Source of the DNA: a virus
Strand: one strand, 5' to 3'
DNA: 64,000 bases
IMG/VR virus record: IMGVR_UViG_3300046616_000314
Span: 474,616-538,615 of that record
Part shown: in pieces, positions 43,361 to 51,069 of the stretch
Layout: each line of letters starts with the position of its first letter
Numbering within the stretch: the first letter of the stretch is position 1
Position numbers and translations under genes: made by a program
Notes under the pieces: model-generated
Seen by the model: the letters and a program-made list of their open reading frames with translations, nothing else
Database searches by the model: none
What the model was told of the DNA's origin: nothing

Positions 43361-44587
43361 ATGCTGAACCCTCTCATTTTTTTGCTGATCGGTATTCCGA
43401 TTGCGATTTCGCTGCTGTTCTATGCTGCGCTGCGAATCTTCGCGCCCAATTCGGAATTCAAGATCACGCTTCCCGAACTGGGCGTTCAAGCCCTGGTGGG
43501 TACGCTCTGTATCGCCCTAGTTTGGTGCGTAGGCAATGCTAGCGCGCACTACGATACCGAAGTGCTCAATGGCGCCGTGGTCGCTAAGAAGCCCTGGACG
43601 TTCTCTTGTCCGATTAACACGAGCAATCCATGTCGTAATGGCTACGACTGTAATTGCGTACAAGTGCCGTATGATTGCAGCACGACGACTACGGATTCCA
43701 AGGGCAATAGCGTCACTGTTCCCCAGACGTGCTATCGCACCGAATGCGATACTTGCTACAAGTACGACTGGGAACGTAACTGGTATATCTATACCAATCT
43801 TCCTGGCGATAAATCTTACGAGATTGATCGAATTGACGCACAAGGCGCGGACGAACCTTCACGCTGGACCAAGACCCGCATCGGTGATGGTGCCAGCATC
43901 ACTCACCGCTATAAGAACTGGGTCCGTGCATCCGCCGATTCCCTATTCCATGCGGATAAGGAAAAGGCTGAACGATACGCGCCGATCATCGCCGAATATC
44001 CGACTGAGATTTACGACTACTACAAGGTGGATCGCGTCGCGGCTGCTAATTTCAAGTTTGCCAATGAGTATGCTTGGAATGAAGAAATCGGTCGCACTCT
44101 CGCGGTTGTTGGTCCGAAGCGTCAGATGAATTTGGTCGTTGTCATCGTCAATAACGTTGGGCGTGACTATGCCCCGGCTGTTCGTCGTAATTGGCAAGGG
44201 TTCAAGAAGAACGACGCCATTCTGTTCATCGGTCTGCACAATGGAACGATTGATTGGGCAGAGTCTATGTCTTGGTCCAAGAATGCTCTGTTTGACGTAC
44301 AGATGCGTAATCTTGTGATCGATTACGAAGGAAAGAACATCAATTCGGTTGACCCGGTTGAATTCTTTGGTAAGGTGCGTACGATTTCGGAGACGCAGTA
44401 TGTGCGTCGCCCGATGAAAGAGTTTGAGTATCTGAAGGGCAACATTCCGCCCCCGAAGGGTCTTGTGATTACTGCGGTAATCCTGGGTATCCTCTTGGGT
44501 ATCGGAACCAGCTACCTATTCTATCGGATTGATCTGATGGCATTGTTTACTGGTCGTTACTCTTCTTCTCCGCGTTATCGCTATTAA
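43361..44587 (+). CDS. Membrane protein with TPM-like domain and Cys-rich segment
   Basis: 408 residues. Membrane segments at ~4-24, ~42-62 and ~376-400. A Cys-rich segment (~82-130, about ten cysteines, e.g. NPCRNGYDCNCVQ and CYRTECDTCYKYDW) lies outside the membrane. Residues ~245-350 (MNLVVVIVNNVGRDYAPAVRRNWQGFKKNDAILFIG… ) fit the pattern of TPM (YgcG/DUF477) domains: central strand, W-x-x-F-K, then hydrophobic strand. In bacteria TPM genes typically sit beside lemA, and here a LemA-like gene follows. Two nt after the previous stop; same operon. Confidence 0.65.
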   Translation: MLNPLIFLLIGIPIAISLLFYAALRIFAPNSEFKITLPELGVQALVGTLCIALVWCVGNASAHYDTEVLNGAVVAKKPWTFSCPINTSNPCRNGYDCNCVQVPYDCSTTTTDSKGNSVTVPQTCYRTECDTCYKYDWERNWYIYTNLPGDKSYEIDRIDAQGADEPSRWTKTRIGDGASITHRYKNWVRASADSLFHADKEKAERYAPIIAEYPTEIYDYYKVDRVAAANFKFANEYAWNEEIGRTLAVVGPKRQMNLVVVIVNNVGRDYAPAVRRNWQGFKKNDAILFIGLHNGTIDWAESMSWSKNALFDVQMRNLVIDYEGKNINSVDPVEFFGKVRTISETQYVRRPMKEFEYLKGNIPPPKGLVITAVILGILLGIGTSYLFYRIDLMALFTGRYSSSPRYRY

Positions 44588-44612
44588 TTTCAACAGACAA
44601 AAGGGTTAAAAC

Positions 44613-45197
44613 ATGAGCAAGGGTTCGGGTATTGGTGGTCTGGCTGTCGCTGGGATCATCGCCGCTGTCGTCGTGGCTTTCGGTGTGTTCGGCTTCGTTC
44701 AGTACGCCAACACCGTCGCCTATGGTACGCGCACGGAAGCGGGCATCGAGGCAACGTGGCAGAACAACACGAACATCCTCGGCACGTACACCACCAAGAT
44801 CAGCGAAATGGCGCAAGTTCCGAGCATGGCTCGCAACGACCTGACCAAGGTTCTGAAGGCGGCGTTCGGTGATCAAGGTCGCGCGGGCTCGCAAGCCGCC
44901 GTGCAGTTCGTTCGCGAAGCCTATCCGGGTACGATGGATGCGACGCTGTATCGTCGTCTCCAAGAGACCATGGAAGCCGGTCGTAACGAATTCCGCGACA
45001 ACCAAACCAAGCTGATCGACCAAAAGCGCGACTACGAAGTTTCGCTGGGCACGGTCTGGACCGGCGGTTGGCTGAAGATGGCTGGCTTCCCGCGCAAGGA
45101 CATGACGAAGTTCAATATCGTCACGTCTTCGTCCGCCCAAGAATCGTTCCGTACGGGCGTCGATAACGGCGTCAAGCTGCCGGGCGCCGACAACTAA
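44613..45197 (+). CDS. LemA-like membrane-anchored protein
   Basis: 194 residues. N-terminal membrane anchor (~8-32) followed by a helical bundle with paired Asn/Glu positions (TRTEAGIEATWQNNTNILGTYTTKI; DATLYRRLQETMEAGRNEFRDNQTKLIDQKRDYEVSLG), the pattern of LemA-family four-helix proteins with an external C-terminus. LemA function is poorly known; it is usually linked to TPM proteins and membrane stress. High GC and strong codon bias suggest high expression. Confidence 0.65.
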   Translation: MSKGSGIGGLAVAGIIAAVVVAFGVFGFVQYANTVAYGTRTEAGIEATWQNNTNILGTYTTKISEMAQVPSMARNDLTKVLKAAFGDQGRAGSQAAVQFVREAYPGTMDATLYRRLQETMEAGRNEFRDNQTKLIDQKRDYEVSLGTVWTGGWLKMAGFPRKDMTKFNIVTSSSAQESFRTGVDNGVKLPGADN

Positions 45198-45208
45198 GAC
45201 CGCGAATG

Positions 45209-45228
45209 CGCCGGGGGAAAACCCGGCG
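45209..45228 (+). terminator. Hairpin after the LemA-like gene
   Basis: cgccggg (45209-45215) pairs with cccggcg (45222-45228). The following T-run is short, so termination may be partial. Confidence 0.5.
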
Positions 45229-45257
45229 TCTTTCCCATCAAATCAAACGAGGAAAAC

Positions 45258-45524
45258 ATGACCGGTCTAGAAACTGCTGACAAGGTTATCGCTGACATTC
45301 TCGCCCACGGTGGCAAGGACTATTCGGCGGCTCGCCAGGAAATCGCCGATTTGTTCGATGAAACCCTCTGGAATGGAAACTGGGACGCTACGACCGATTT
45401 CAACCCCGGTCTTCCCAATCTCCGGTTCATCCAAGAGGACGAATACGATCAGCACATGGACGATGAGCGTCCCTCCAAGAAGATGATCTGCTATTCGTGT
45501 GGTCACTACGTCTTCCCGGCGTAA
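45258..45524 (+). CDS. Small protein with C-terminal CxxC
   Basis: 88 residues, acidic, ending MICYSCGHYVFPA: a single C-x-x-C near the C-terminus that could bind zinc with a partner. CGAGG ribosome-binding site ~9 nt before the ATG. It is followed by a strong terminator, which closes the operon begun at 42603. Not recognised. Confidence 0.75.
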   Translation: MTGLETADKVIADILAHGGKDYSAARQEIADLFDETLWNGNWDATTDFNPGLPNLRFIQEDEYDQHMDDERPSKKMICYSCGHYVFPA

Positions 45525-45547
45525 AGCAAACCACCTAGCGACAAAGG

Positions 45548-45576
45548 AAAGCCAGGGCGAAAGCTCTGGCTTTTTT
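45548..45576 (+). terminator. Terminator
   Basis: aaagccag (45548-45555) pairs with ctggcttt (45566-45573), GCGAAAGC-type top, six T. Confidence 0.88.
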
Positions 45577-45585
45577 GCATTCAAC

Positions 45586-45617
45586 AATCATAAATAATCT
45601 GTGTGGAATTTATGATT
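45586..45617 (+). promoter_or_regulatory. Late promoter inside a perfect inverted repeat
   Basis: ATAAATA at 45590-45596 lies in aatcataaat (45586-45595), whose exact inverted copy is atttatgatt (45608-45617). Predicted start ~45602 removes the 5' arm. Confidence 0.6.
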
Positions 45618-45624
45618 GGCTCCA

Positions 45625-45963
45625 ATGGGTGTTCTGAATAATATTTTTAAAAAGAAAACAGCAAAGCCGCCATTGCCGATGCGAATCATCAGTAATACAG
45701 CGGACAAGGCTATCGTAAAGATTGGTGAAACGATCTACGATATGTCTCGTCGTGTAACGTTGGTGTCGCGTCGAAGTGCTCAATTCACTAGTGAAGACGA
45801 TTGGGTGGCTACCTCTCGCGCAACTGGCAAACAGTTTGATACCGGTACAGGCTCAATTCACGAGGCTCTGAAGAAGCTACACGATTATTGCAATAGCCTT
45901 CAAGAGAGTGAAATCCCTTCCATCTTTGATTTTGTTTGCGAAGCTCCTCAAATTAATATTTGA
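45625..45963 (+). CDS. Hypothetical late protein
   Basis: 112 residues from ATG 45625 (an in-frame TTG at 45616 is less likely). Basic N-terminus (MGVLNNIFKKKTAKPP) followed by a strand-rich domain and a C-terminal helix (GSIHEALKKLHDYCNSLQ). No Shine-Dalgarno is evident; a late promoter in an inverted repeat lies 29 nt upstream. Unrecognised. Confidence 0.7.
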   Translation: MGVLNNIFKKKTAKPPLPMRIISNTADKAIVKIGETIYDMSRRVTLVSRRSAQFTSEDDWVATSRATGKQFDTGTGSIHEALKKLHDYCNSLQESEIPSIFDFVCEAPQINI

Positions 45964-45988
45964 CAAGAATCTCGTAATCTCGTATAAG
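45960..45988 (+). promoter_or_regulatory. Early promoter
   Basis: TTGACA (45960-45965, overlapping the previous stop), 17 nt, TATAAG (45983-45988). Leader of ~66 nt before ATG 46061. Confidence 0.65.
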
Positions 45989-46060
45989 TACATTATCGAC
46001 TGACTATCAAGACCATTCCTCTTATCTGGCAATTGCATTTGCACGGAGAGGAATAGAACT

Positions 46061-46429
46061 ATGTTCGAAGGTTTTGAGAATAAAGAAGATGTGTGTAGCC
46101 AATTCAACATTGGTGATTTTGACGGCGTTATTGTACTCGCCATCTATGATCAGGGAAGCTACGACGGCACTGCCGAAGTAATCTATGTTCATGGGGGTAA
46201 GTTCTACATGGCGTCAGGATCGCATTGTTCGTGTTATGGTTTGGAAGATCAATGGAACCCGGTAGAAATGCCGGTCGAAGGGATCGAAAAAATCATCGCG
46301 GGCGGTGGGCTGCTAAGCGGCTACAAGGATTGGCTATTGAAAGTGATCGCGGCATATGAGCGATTGGACTTATTCAATGCGTCTTCGGACGAGGTTGATG
46401 TAGCCCTGAAATTCATCGTGAACACTTAA
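46061..46429 (+). CDS. Hypothetical early protein
   Basis: 122 residues with a strong GGAGAGG ribosome-binding site. Region ~45-65 (GKFYMASGSHCSCYGLEDQWNPVEM) has a His-Cys-Ser-Cys cluster; segments of this type, with SCYG-x-E-x-W-x-P, occur in small proteins from many large phages. Mixed alpha/beta, acidic. Function unknown. A bidirectional terminator follows. Confidence 0.78.
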   Translation: MFEGFENKEDVCSQFNIGDFDGVIVLAIYDQGSYDGTAEVIYVHGGKFYMASGSHCSCYGLEDQWNPVEMPVEGIEKIIAGGGLLSGYKDWLLKVIAAYERLDLFNASSDEVDVALKFIVNT

Positions 46430-46453
46430 TCCAGGGGTTGGACCCCACAACAA

Positions 46454-46486
46454 GGCTCGCATGATCTTCGGATTGTGCGAGCCCTT
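46454..46486. terminator. Terminator between converging genes
   Basis: ggctcgca (46454-46461) pairs with tgcgagcc (46476-46483) followed by CTTT. Lies between genes ending at 46429 (+) and 46487 (-). Confidence 0.7.
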
Positions 46487-46681
46487 TCAGGTCTCCAAAA
46501 ATTTCTTAAGCTGATACCAGACGAGCACGGGAACAGTGTGTCCGCCGTCTACTGGTTCTAGTAAATTCATTTCAACAAGCTGTTCAACGATGTCAGCGTC
46601 ATGCGTAGACGACTGTTCACCGTTAGCAATAGCCGTCAAAACGGCTAGTTGGGCTTTATTGCAATTCTCAAAGCGTTTCAT
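46487..46681 (-). CDS. Small winged-helix-like hypothetical protein
   Basis: 64 residues from ATG 46681, which is preceded by AGGAGT; the open frame extends upstream, but that part holds the opposite-strand late promoter. Sequence CNKAQLAVLTAIANGEQSSTHDADIVEQLVEMNLLEPVDGG fits a small helix-turn-helix or winged-helix unit (helix, turn, 'DADIVEQLVEMNLLE', wing). It might be a transcription regulator. No palindromic operator was identified. Confidence 0.6.
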   Translation of the reverse strand: MKRFENCNKAQLAVLTAIANGEQSSTHDADIVEQLVEMNLLEPVDGGHTVPVLVWYQLKKFLET

Positions 46682-46703
46682 GTTTAAGACTCCTGTCAGG
46701 TTA

Positions 46704-46711
46704 TATAAATA
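46704..46711 (+). promoter_or_regulatory. Late promoter TATAAATA
   Basis: Full TATAAATA, 37 nt upstream of ATG 46748. Confidence 0.72.
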
Positions 46712-46747
46712 ACACATAATGTAAAGCTGTCAAGAGGAATAATTTAC

Positions 46748-48532
46748 ATGCGTCTTCGCGAATTCCAAGGTGAGAGCCCACGTACTATCGATGCTGTTGC
46801 ACAAGCCCTTCAGGGCGGCGGTTTGGGAACCCTGCAACGTCTAGGTGGTAAAACTCGGGTTTACGATGTCACCGACCACGCCCAAAAGGCTGCTATTTTT
46901 GCTATTGCCGGTACACTCTCGGCGGTTGCTTTGGCTTACACCGCCGATATGGGCGATGTTGGCGTAACCACGATTTATTATTGGAAAACATTTGATTTCT
47001 ATCGTGATCCTGACTACCAACTAGATTTGCCGATTCGCGGAAATCTTTATGACATGGTTGAGACCATTGTCGATGCGATTAAGCATCCGCAAATGGGTAA
47101 CATCCCAGTTGAAGAAGAAATCCATGAAGATCGTGAATTGACCGAAGCTCGTCGTTCTACTGAAGATGAATTTATTGGTATGGTTCGCAACGCTACGGAT
47201 ATCAATCCGGCGTATGTTACCTGGGTTGAATTGGACAAGGTTGCTAAGGCAAACGACGTTCAAATTCCGGGTAGCATTCGTTTCAATAAAGCGTTGAAAG
47301 TCGATTCGCACCACTGGAACCTGTCGGGTGGTGATGCATCGAACGTCGAAAAGGATAATGCTAAATTGGGCGACACCTTGGGTGGTCCTATCGAGCAACC
47401 CGAAAACGACGATCCCGAATTCCAAAACATGCTGCAACTGGCGAAGGTCAAGAGCCTGAAGCCCTTGGCGGCAAAGGGTCGTTTGCACTTGACCGGTCGT
47501 AAGCCGAACGGCGCCTTCTTCAAGGTTCCGGGTGTTGAACTGGTTCTGGCTCAACTTGAGCGCATGTTGTCCAATCAGCTTCAAGGTGCTGGCGAACAGA
47601 ACATGCAAGAACAGTACGAGCAACTTCACGACAAGGTGAAGCTGGTCGCTGGTGGACAATCAAACTTTATTAAGTCTCTTTTGATTATGGGTGCGCCGTC
47701 TTCGGGTAAGACTTTCACCGTCATGAAGACCATTAAAGAATTGGGTCTAGTTGAAGGCAAGGACTACGTTGTCAAGAAGGGTCGTATTACGACTGTTGCG
47801 ATGTATCGTACTCTGATTGAGCAAGTCAACGGCATGGTCATCTTCGATGACTGCGATAGCGTCGTTGATGACAAGAACGCTGTTAACATGCTGAAGGGTG
47901 CGTTGGATACTGACCCGGTTCGTGAAATTTCTTACGATACCGCTCGTACCATGAACACCGCTGCAATGGAGGCAGGAGACCGTGATGAGGTAGTTGACGC
48001 TATCTCTCGTATCCTGCGCAACAAGCCCGCTCCTGGCGATCTGGAACGCTTTGAGCACCTACTGAAGGCTAAAAAGAAAGCCCGCCCTGGTCGCGACGAT
48101 CAAGAAGACATGATTGACGATACCGATGACGAAGATTACGGCGACGATTTGGAAGGCGATGAAAACGCCGAAAAGCTTGGCGAAATTCAATCGCTGCTGA
48201 TGAAGCGTCTACCGAACAAGATCGACTTTAAGGGTCGCGTGATCTTCATTTCGAACATGGACGAATCTGAATGGGATGGTGCTATCATCACCCGTGCTTT
48301 CACCATCAACATGAACTTCACTTCTTCGGAAATGCTGGACTACATCGACAAGGTTAAGTCACACATTAAGACTCCTGGCTTGAGCGAAGAAGACAAGCAA
48401 GAAGTTATGGATTATCTGCGCGCTCTGTGGACTTCGGGTAAACTGAAGCGTGATGTCAACTTCCGTCTTGTTCAGCAAGCATTCGATTTGCGCCTGACCG
48501 ACAACTGGAAAAAGATGCTGGCAATGCTGTAA
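46748..48532 (+). CDS. AAA+ ATPase, late, directly upstream of the large terminase
   Basis: 594 residues. Walker A GAPSSGKT (315-322), Walker B MVIFDDCDSV (363-372), an arginine-containing segment DFKGRVIFISNMDESEWDGAIITRAF typical of the sensor/arginine-finger region, and a very acidic insert (~430-460). The N-terminal ~300 residues are a separate helical domain of unknown role starting MRLREFQ. Expression from a TATAAATA late promoter next to gene 17 suggests a virion-associated or packaging-linked motor, but its job is not known. Confidence 0.82.
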   Translation: MRLREFQGESPRTIDAVAQALQGGGLGTLQRLGGKTRVYDVTDHAQKAAIFAIAGTLSAVALAYTADMGDVGVTTIYYWKTFDFYRDPDYQLDLPIRGNLYDMVETIVDAIKHPQMGNIPVEEEIHEDRELTEARRSTEDEFIGMVRNATDINPAYVTWVELDKVAKANDVQIPGSIRFNKALKVDSHHWNLSGGDASNVEKDNAKLGDTLGGPIEQPENDDPEFQNMLQLAKVKSLKPLAAKGRLHLTGRKPNGAFFKVPGVELVLAQLERMLSNQLQGAGEQNMQEQYEQLHDKVKLVAGGQSNFIKSLLIMGAPSSGKTFTVMKTIKELGLVEGKDYVVKKGRITTVAMYRTLIEQVNGMVIFDDCDSVVDDKNAVNMLKGALDTDPVREISYDTARTMNTAAMEAGDRDEVVDAISRILRNKPAPGDLERFEHLLKAKKKARPGRDDQEDMIDDTDDEDYGDDLEGDENAEKLGEIQSLLMKRLPNKIDFKGRVIFISNMDESEWDGAIITRAFTINMNFTSSEMLDYIDKVKSHIKTPGLSEEDKQEVMDYLRALWTSGKLKRDVNFRLVQQAFDLRLTDNWKKMLAML

Positions 48533-48556
48533 AAGCATTAACATTTCAATACTTTA

Positions 48557-48587
48557 AAGGGGATGCTGTAACGGCATCCCCTTTTTT
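48557..48587 (+). terminator. Terminator
   Basis: aaggggatgc (48557-48566) pairs with gcatcccctt (48574-48583), then TTTTT. Confidence 0.88.
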
Positions 48588-48589
48588 GT

Positions 48590-48597
48590 TATAAATA
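48590..48597 (+). promoter_or_regulatory. Late promoter TATAAATA of the terminase gene
   Basis: TATAAATA immediately after the terminator; predicted start ~48603, 45 nt leader without an obvious ribosome-binding site. Confidence 0.72.
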
Positions 48598-48647
48598 ACT
48601 ATACTTAACTGATTAGGATCATTGCTAAAGCAATATTCAACATAATT

Positions 48648-50255
48648 ATGGCAAAAAGTTCAGCCTCCGACGTTACCAAAAAAGCAAATATCGATGATGA
48701 GTTTACGGATCAAAATCTAATTGATCTTACTCGTTGTTTCGAAGACCCGGTTTATTTCATCGATAATTTCATGAAAGTCCAACACGCAACCAAGGGGTCT
48801 ATCCCTTTGAAAATGTGGGACTATCAATATGAAATGGTCAAGGCGTTCCACGAAAATCGTTACGTGGTGGCTCTGACTGGTCGCCAGCTTGGTAAGACGA
48901 CTATCGCGGCGGCGTACCTTCTTTGGAAGGCGATGTTCACGCCCGACACTACGATTCTGATCGCGGCGAACACCTACAACCAAGCCTTGGAAATTATGGA
49001 CCGTATTCGCTACGGTTATGAAAATCTTCCAAATTTTATTCGTGCTGGTCAAACCGAATACAACAAGGGCACGATTGCTTTTGACAACGGTTCTAAGATC
49101 ATCAGCCGCGCCACGTCGCCGAACGCCGGTCGTGGTCTTTCGGTCTCGGTTCTGTATCTGGACGAATTTGCATTCGTTGCGCCGAACATCGGTCGCGATT
49201 TCTGGACTGCTATGCTTCCCGTTCTGTCAACGGGTGGTTCGTGTATCATCACGTCAACGCCAAAGTCCGACGAAGACCAATTCGCTGAAATTTATAAAAA
49301 TGCTCTGAACAACACTGACGAGTATGGCAATCCGCTGCCAGGGAAAGTGGGTAAGAATGGTTTCTTCCCCATCACCTTCAAATGGGATGTTCACCCGGAT
49401 CGGGATGAAGCATGGGAAACTGAATATCGCTCTAAGCTTGGTGACGCTAAGTTCCGCCAAGAAATGTGCTGCGAATTCGTTACCGACGATGAAACCTTGA
49501 TCAACGGTGTTAAGCTGTCGATGCTGAAAGGCATTGATCCAGATTTCTACACACAAACGGTTCGATGGTACAAAGAGCCGGAAGCCAATAAAACTTATTG
49601 CGTTGCTCTTGATCCAAGCCTTGGAACCGGGGGTGACTATGCGGCTATTCAGGTATTCGAACTTCCTGAAATGATTCAGGTCGCCGAGTGGCAGAATAAT
49701 AACACCGTGGCTATGGGTCAGGTTCGTATTCTCATGCGAATCCTTATGTACATAGAACAGACCATGATGGAGAGCGGCAAGCAAGCCGGTGAGCCTGACA
49801 TTTTCTGGACCGTGGAAAACAACACTATTGGTGAGGCTGTTCTTCAGATCATTGAAGATACTGGTGAAGAACGTTTCCCCGGTATTTTTGTGACCGAAAA
49901 ACGTCGTAAGGGTCAAGGCAAGCGCGTTCGTAAGGGTATGAACACGGACAACAAAAAGAAGTTGTCGGGCTGCGTTCGTCTCAAAAGCCTTATCGAAACT
50001 GATCGTATGGTGATCAATAGTAATCAGCTAATCAAGGAACTGAAATTTTTCGTGGCTTCTGGTGCATCTTTCAAAGCCAAATCAGGCGAACACGACGACT
50101 TGGTTATGGCTACGTGTCTAGTGGTACGAATGCTAGATGTTGTGTTGAATTGGTCCAACGCTATTGGTGATTTGAAAGAACATATCTCGGACGATCAACT
50201 TTTTGATGATGCTGACGGCGAAGATATGGATGCGGGAATGCCAGTAGTCATTTAA
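48648..50255 (+). CDS. 17: Terminase large subunit (T4 gp17-like)
   Basis: 535 residues (T4 gp17 has 610). DNA-packaging motor and headful nuclease. Walker A GRQLGKTT (78-85), Walker B VSVLYLDEFAFV (~166-177), the coupling segment ITSTPKSDED, and RNaseH-type nuclease acidic residues at LDPSLGTGGD (Asp322, Asp330), NNTIGEAVLQII and EHDDLVMAT near the C-terminus. All key residues are present. It is separated from the gp16-like gene by 11.5 kb. Confidence 0.96.
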   Translation: MAKSSASDVTKKANIDDEFTDQNLIDLTRCFEDPVYFIDNFMKVQHATKGSIPLKMWDYQYEMVKAFHENRYVVALTGRQLGKTTIAAAYLLWKAMFTPDTTILIAANTYNQALEIMDRIRYGYENLPNFIRAGQTEYNKGTIAFDNGSKIISRATSPNAGRGLSVSVLYLDEFAFVAPNIGRDFWTAMLPVLSTGGSCIITSTPKSDEDQFAEIYKNALNNTDEYGNPLPGKVGKNGFFPITFKWDVHPDRDEAWETEYRSKLGDAKFRQEMCCEFVTDDETLINGVKLSMLKGIDPDFYTQTVRWYKEPEANKTYCVALDPSLGTGGDYAAIQVFELPEMIQVAEWQNNNTVAMGQVRILMRILMYIEQTMMESGKQAGEPDIFWTVENNTIGEAVLQIIEDTGEERFPGIFVTEKRRKGQGKRVRKGMNTDNKKKLSGCVRLKSLIETDRMVINSNQLIKELKFFVASGASFKAKSGEHDDLVMATCLVVRMLDVVLNWSNAIGDLKEHISDDQLFDDADGEDMDAGMPVVI

Positions 50256-50268
50256 TTGAATATTGTAG

Positions 50269-50296
50269 TTGACAGTTCTCTAGAAGGTGATATCTT
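50269..50296 (+). promoter_or_regulatory. Early promoter
   Basis: TTGACA (50269-50274), 16 nt, TATCTT (50291-50296) followed by ACAT, the same extended -10 as at 63471. Confidence 0.72.
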
Positions 50297-50330
50297 ACAT
50301 ATAGAGATTGACCCCAACGGAGACGACCTT

Positions 50331-51002
50331 ATGGCTTTCGCCAACGCCAAGACCATCGCCAAGCCGGAAACCAAGGCTAAGAAGGCTGAAGCTCCCGTTG
50401 TGCAAATCGTCGGCGTTGAAGAACACGCCGCTCTGGATGCCGTCATCAAGTCGCTGCTGGCTCTGCAATCGTCGCTCGCCGAAGAAATCAAGGCTGATGG
50501 CGCCGAGCATTTCATCGAAGCTGGTTGCGCTCTGAAGAAGGCGCCGCCGAACTTCCGCGCCATCGAAGGCACTGCCTCTTCGTCGCTGGAACTGAAGAAG
50601 CGTTCTTCGGCTTCGCACCTGACCGAAACCGACGTTGAGCTTCTGAAGGAAGCCGGTATTTCGATCAAGGAAAAGATCGTCACCGTTGGTACCTACGTCA
50701 TCAACCCCGCCTACAAGGATGACGTGGAACTGCTGGAAAAGGTCGAATCGGCTCTGTCGGGCGTCGAAGGCATTCCCGAAGATTTCATGATGATCCAAGA
50801 AGAAGACAAGAAGTTCGTCACCACCGAAGAATCGCTGGACGAACTGTTCACCAAGGACCCGGCTGTTGTTGCCGATCTGATCAGCATCGTGGGTACCATG
50901 GCTCTGAAGCCGACCCTCACCATCAGCGATATCGCTCACGCCCACGGCATCGTTTCGAAGCTGGTGGACAAGCAATTGAAGGCTTCGAAGGAAGCCAAGT
51001 AA
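50331..51002 (+). CDS. Early acidic/helical protein, unknown function
   Basis: 223 residues from ATG 50331 (GGAGA ~9 nt upstream; the longer frame would include the promoter). Ala/Lys/Glu-rich helices, e.g. EEHAALDAVIKSLLALQSSLAEEIKADGAEHFIEAGCALKK. The central part has KEKIVTVGTYVINPAYKDDVELLEKVESALS; no enzymatic motif. GC-rich with very uniform codon choice, suggesting strong early expression. Not recognised. Confidence 0.8.
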   Translation: MAFANAKTIAKPETKAKKAEAPVVQIVGVEEHAALDAVIKSLLALQSSLAEEIKADGAEHFIEAGCALKKAPPNFRAIEGTASSSLELKKRSSASHLTETDVELLKEAGISIKEKIVTVGTYVINPAYKDDVELLEKVESALSGVEGIPEDFMMIQEEDKKFVTTEESLDELFTKDPAVVADLISIVGTMALKPTLTISDIAHAHGIVSKLVDKQLKASKEAK

Positions 51003-51029
51003 CGTCGGTATCCCGACAGAGCCTCTAAC

Positions 51030-51036
51030 ATAAATA
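51030..51036 (+). promoter_or_regulatory. Late promoter element within a terminator arm
   Basis: ATAAATA overlaps the first bases of the terminator's 5' arm (51033-51041); predicted start ~51042. Confidence 0.65.
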
Positions 51037-51069
51037 GCCTCTGAGACCCTTTCTCGGAGGCTATTTTTT
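51033..51069 (+). terminator. Terminator whose 3' arm holds the next gene's ribosome-binding site
   Basis: aatagcctc (51033-51041) pairs with gaggctatt (51057-51065), with gaga/tctc continuing inside, then TTTTTT. GGAGG (51056-51060) in the 3' arm is the ribosome-binding site for ATG 51070. Read-through or early RNA has a closed site and terminates; late RNA starting ~51042 lacks the 5' arm. Confidence 0.72.

Noticed and set aside
42574-43377. 267-residue minus-strand frame opposite the 42664 gene
   Set aside because: The plus-strand gene has promoter, ribosome-binding site and operon context; the minus frame has none.
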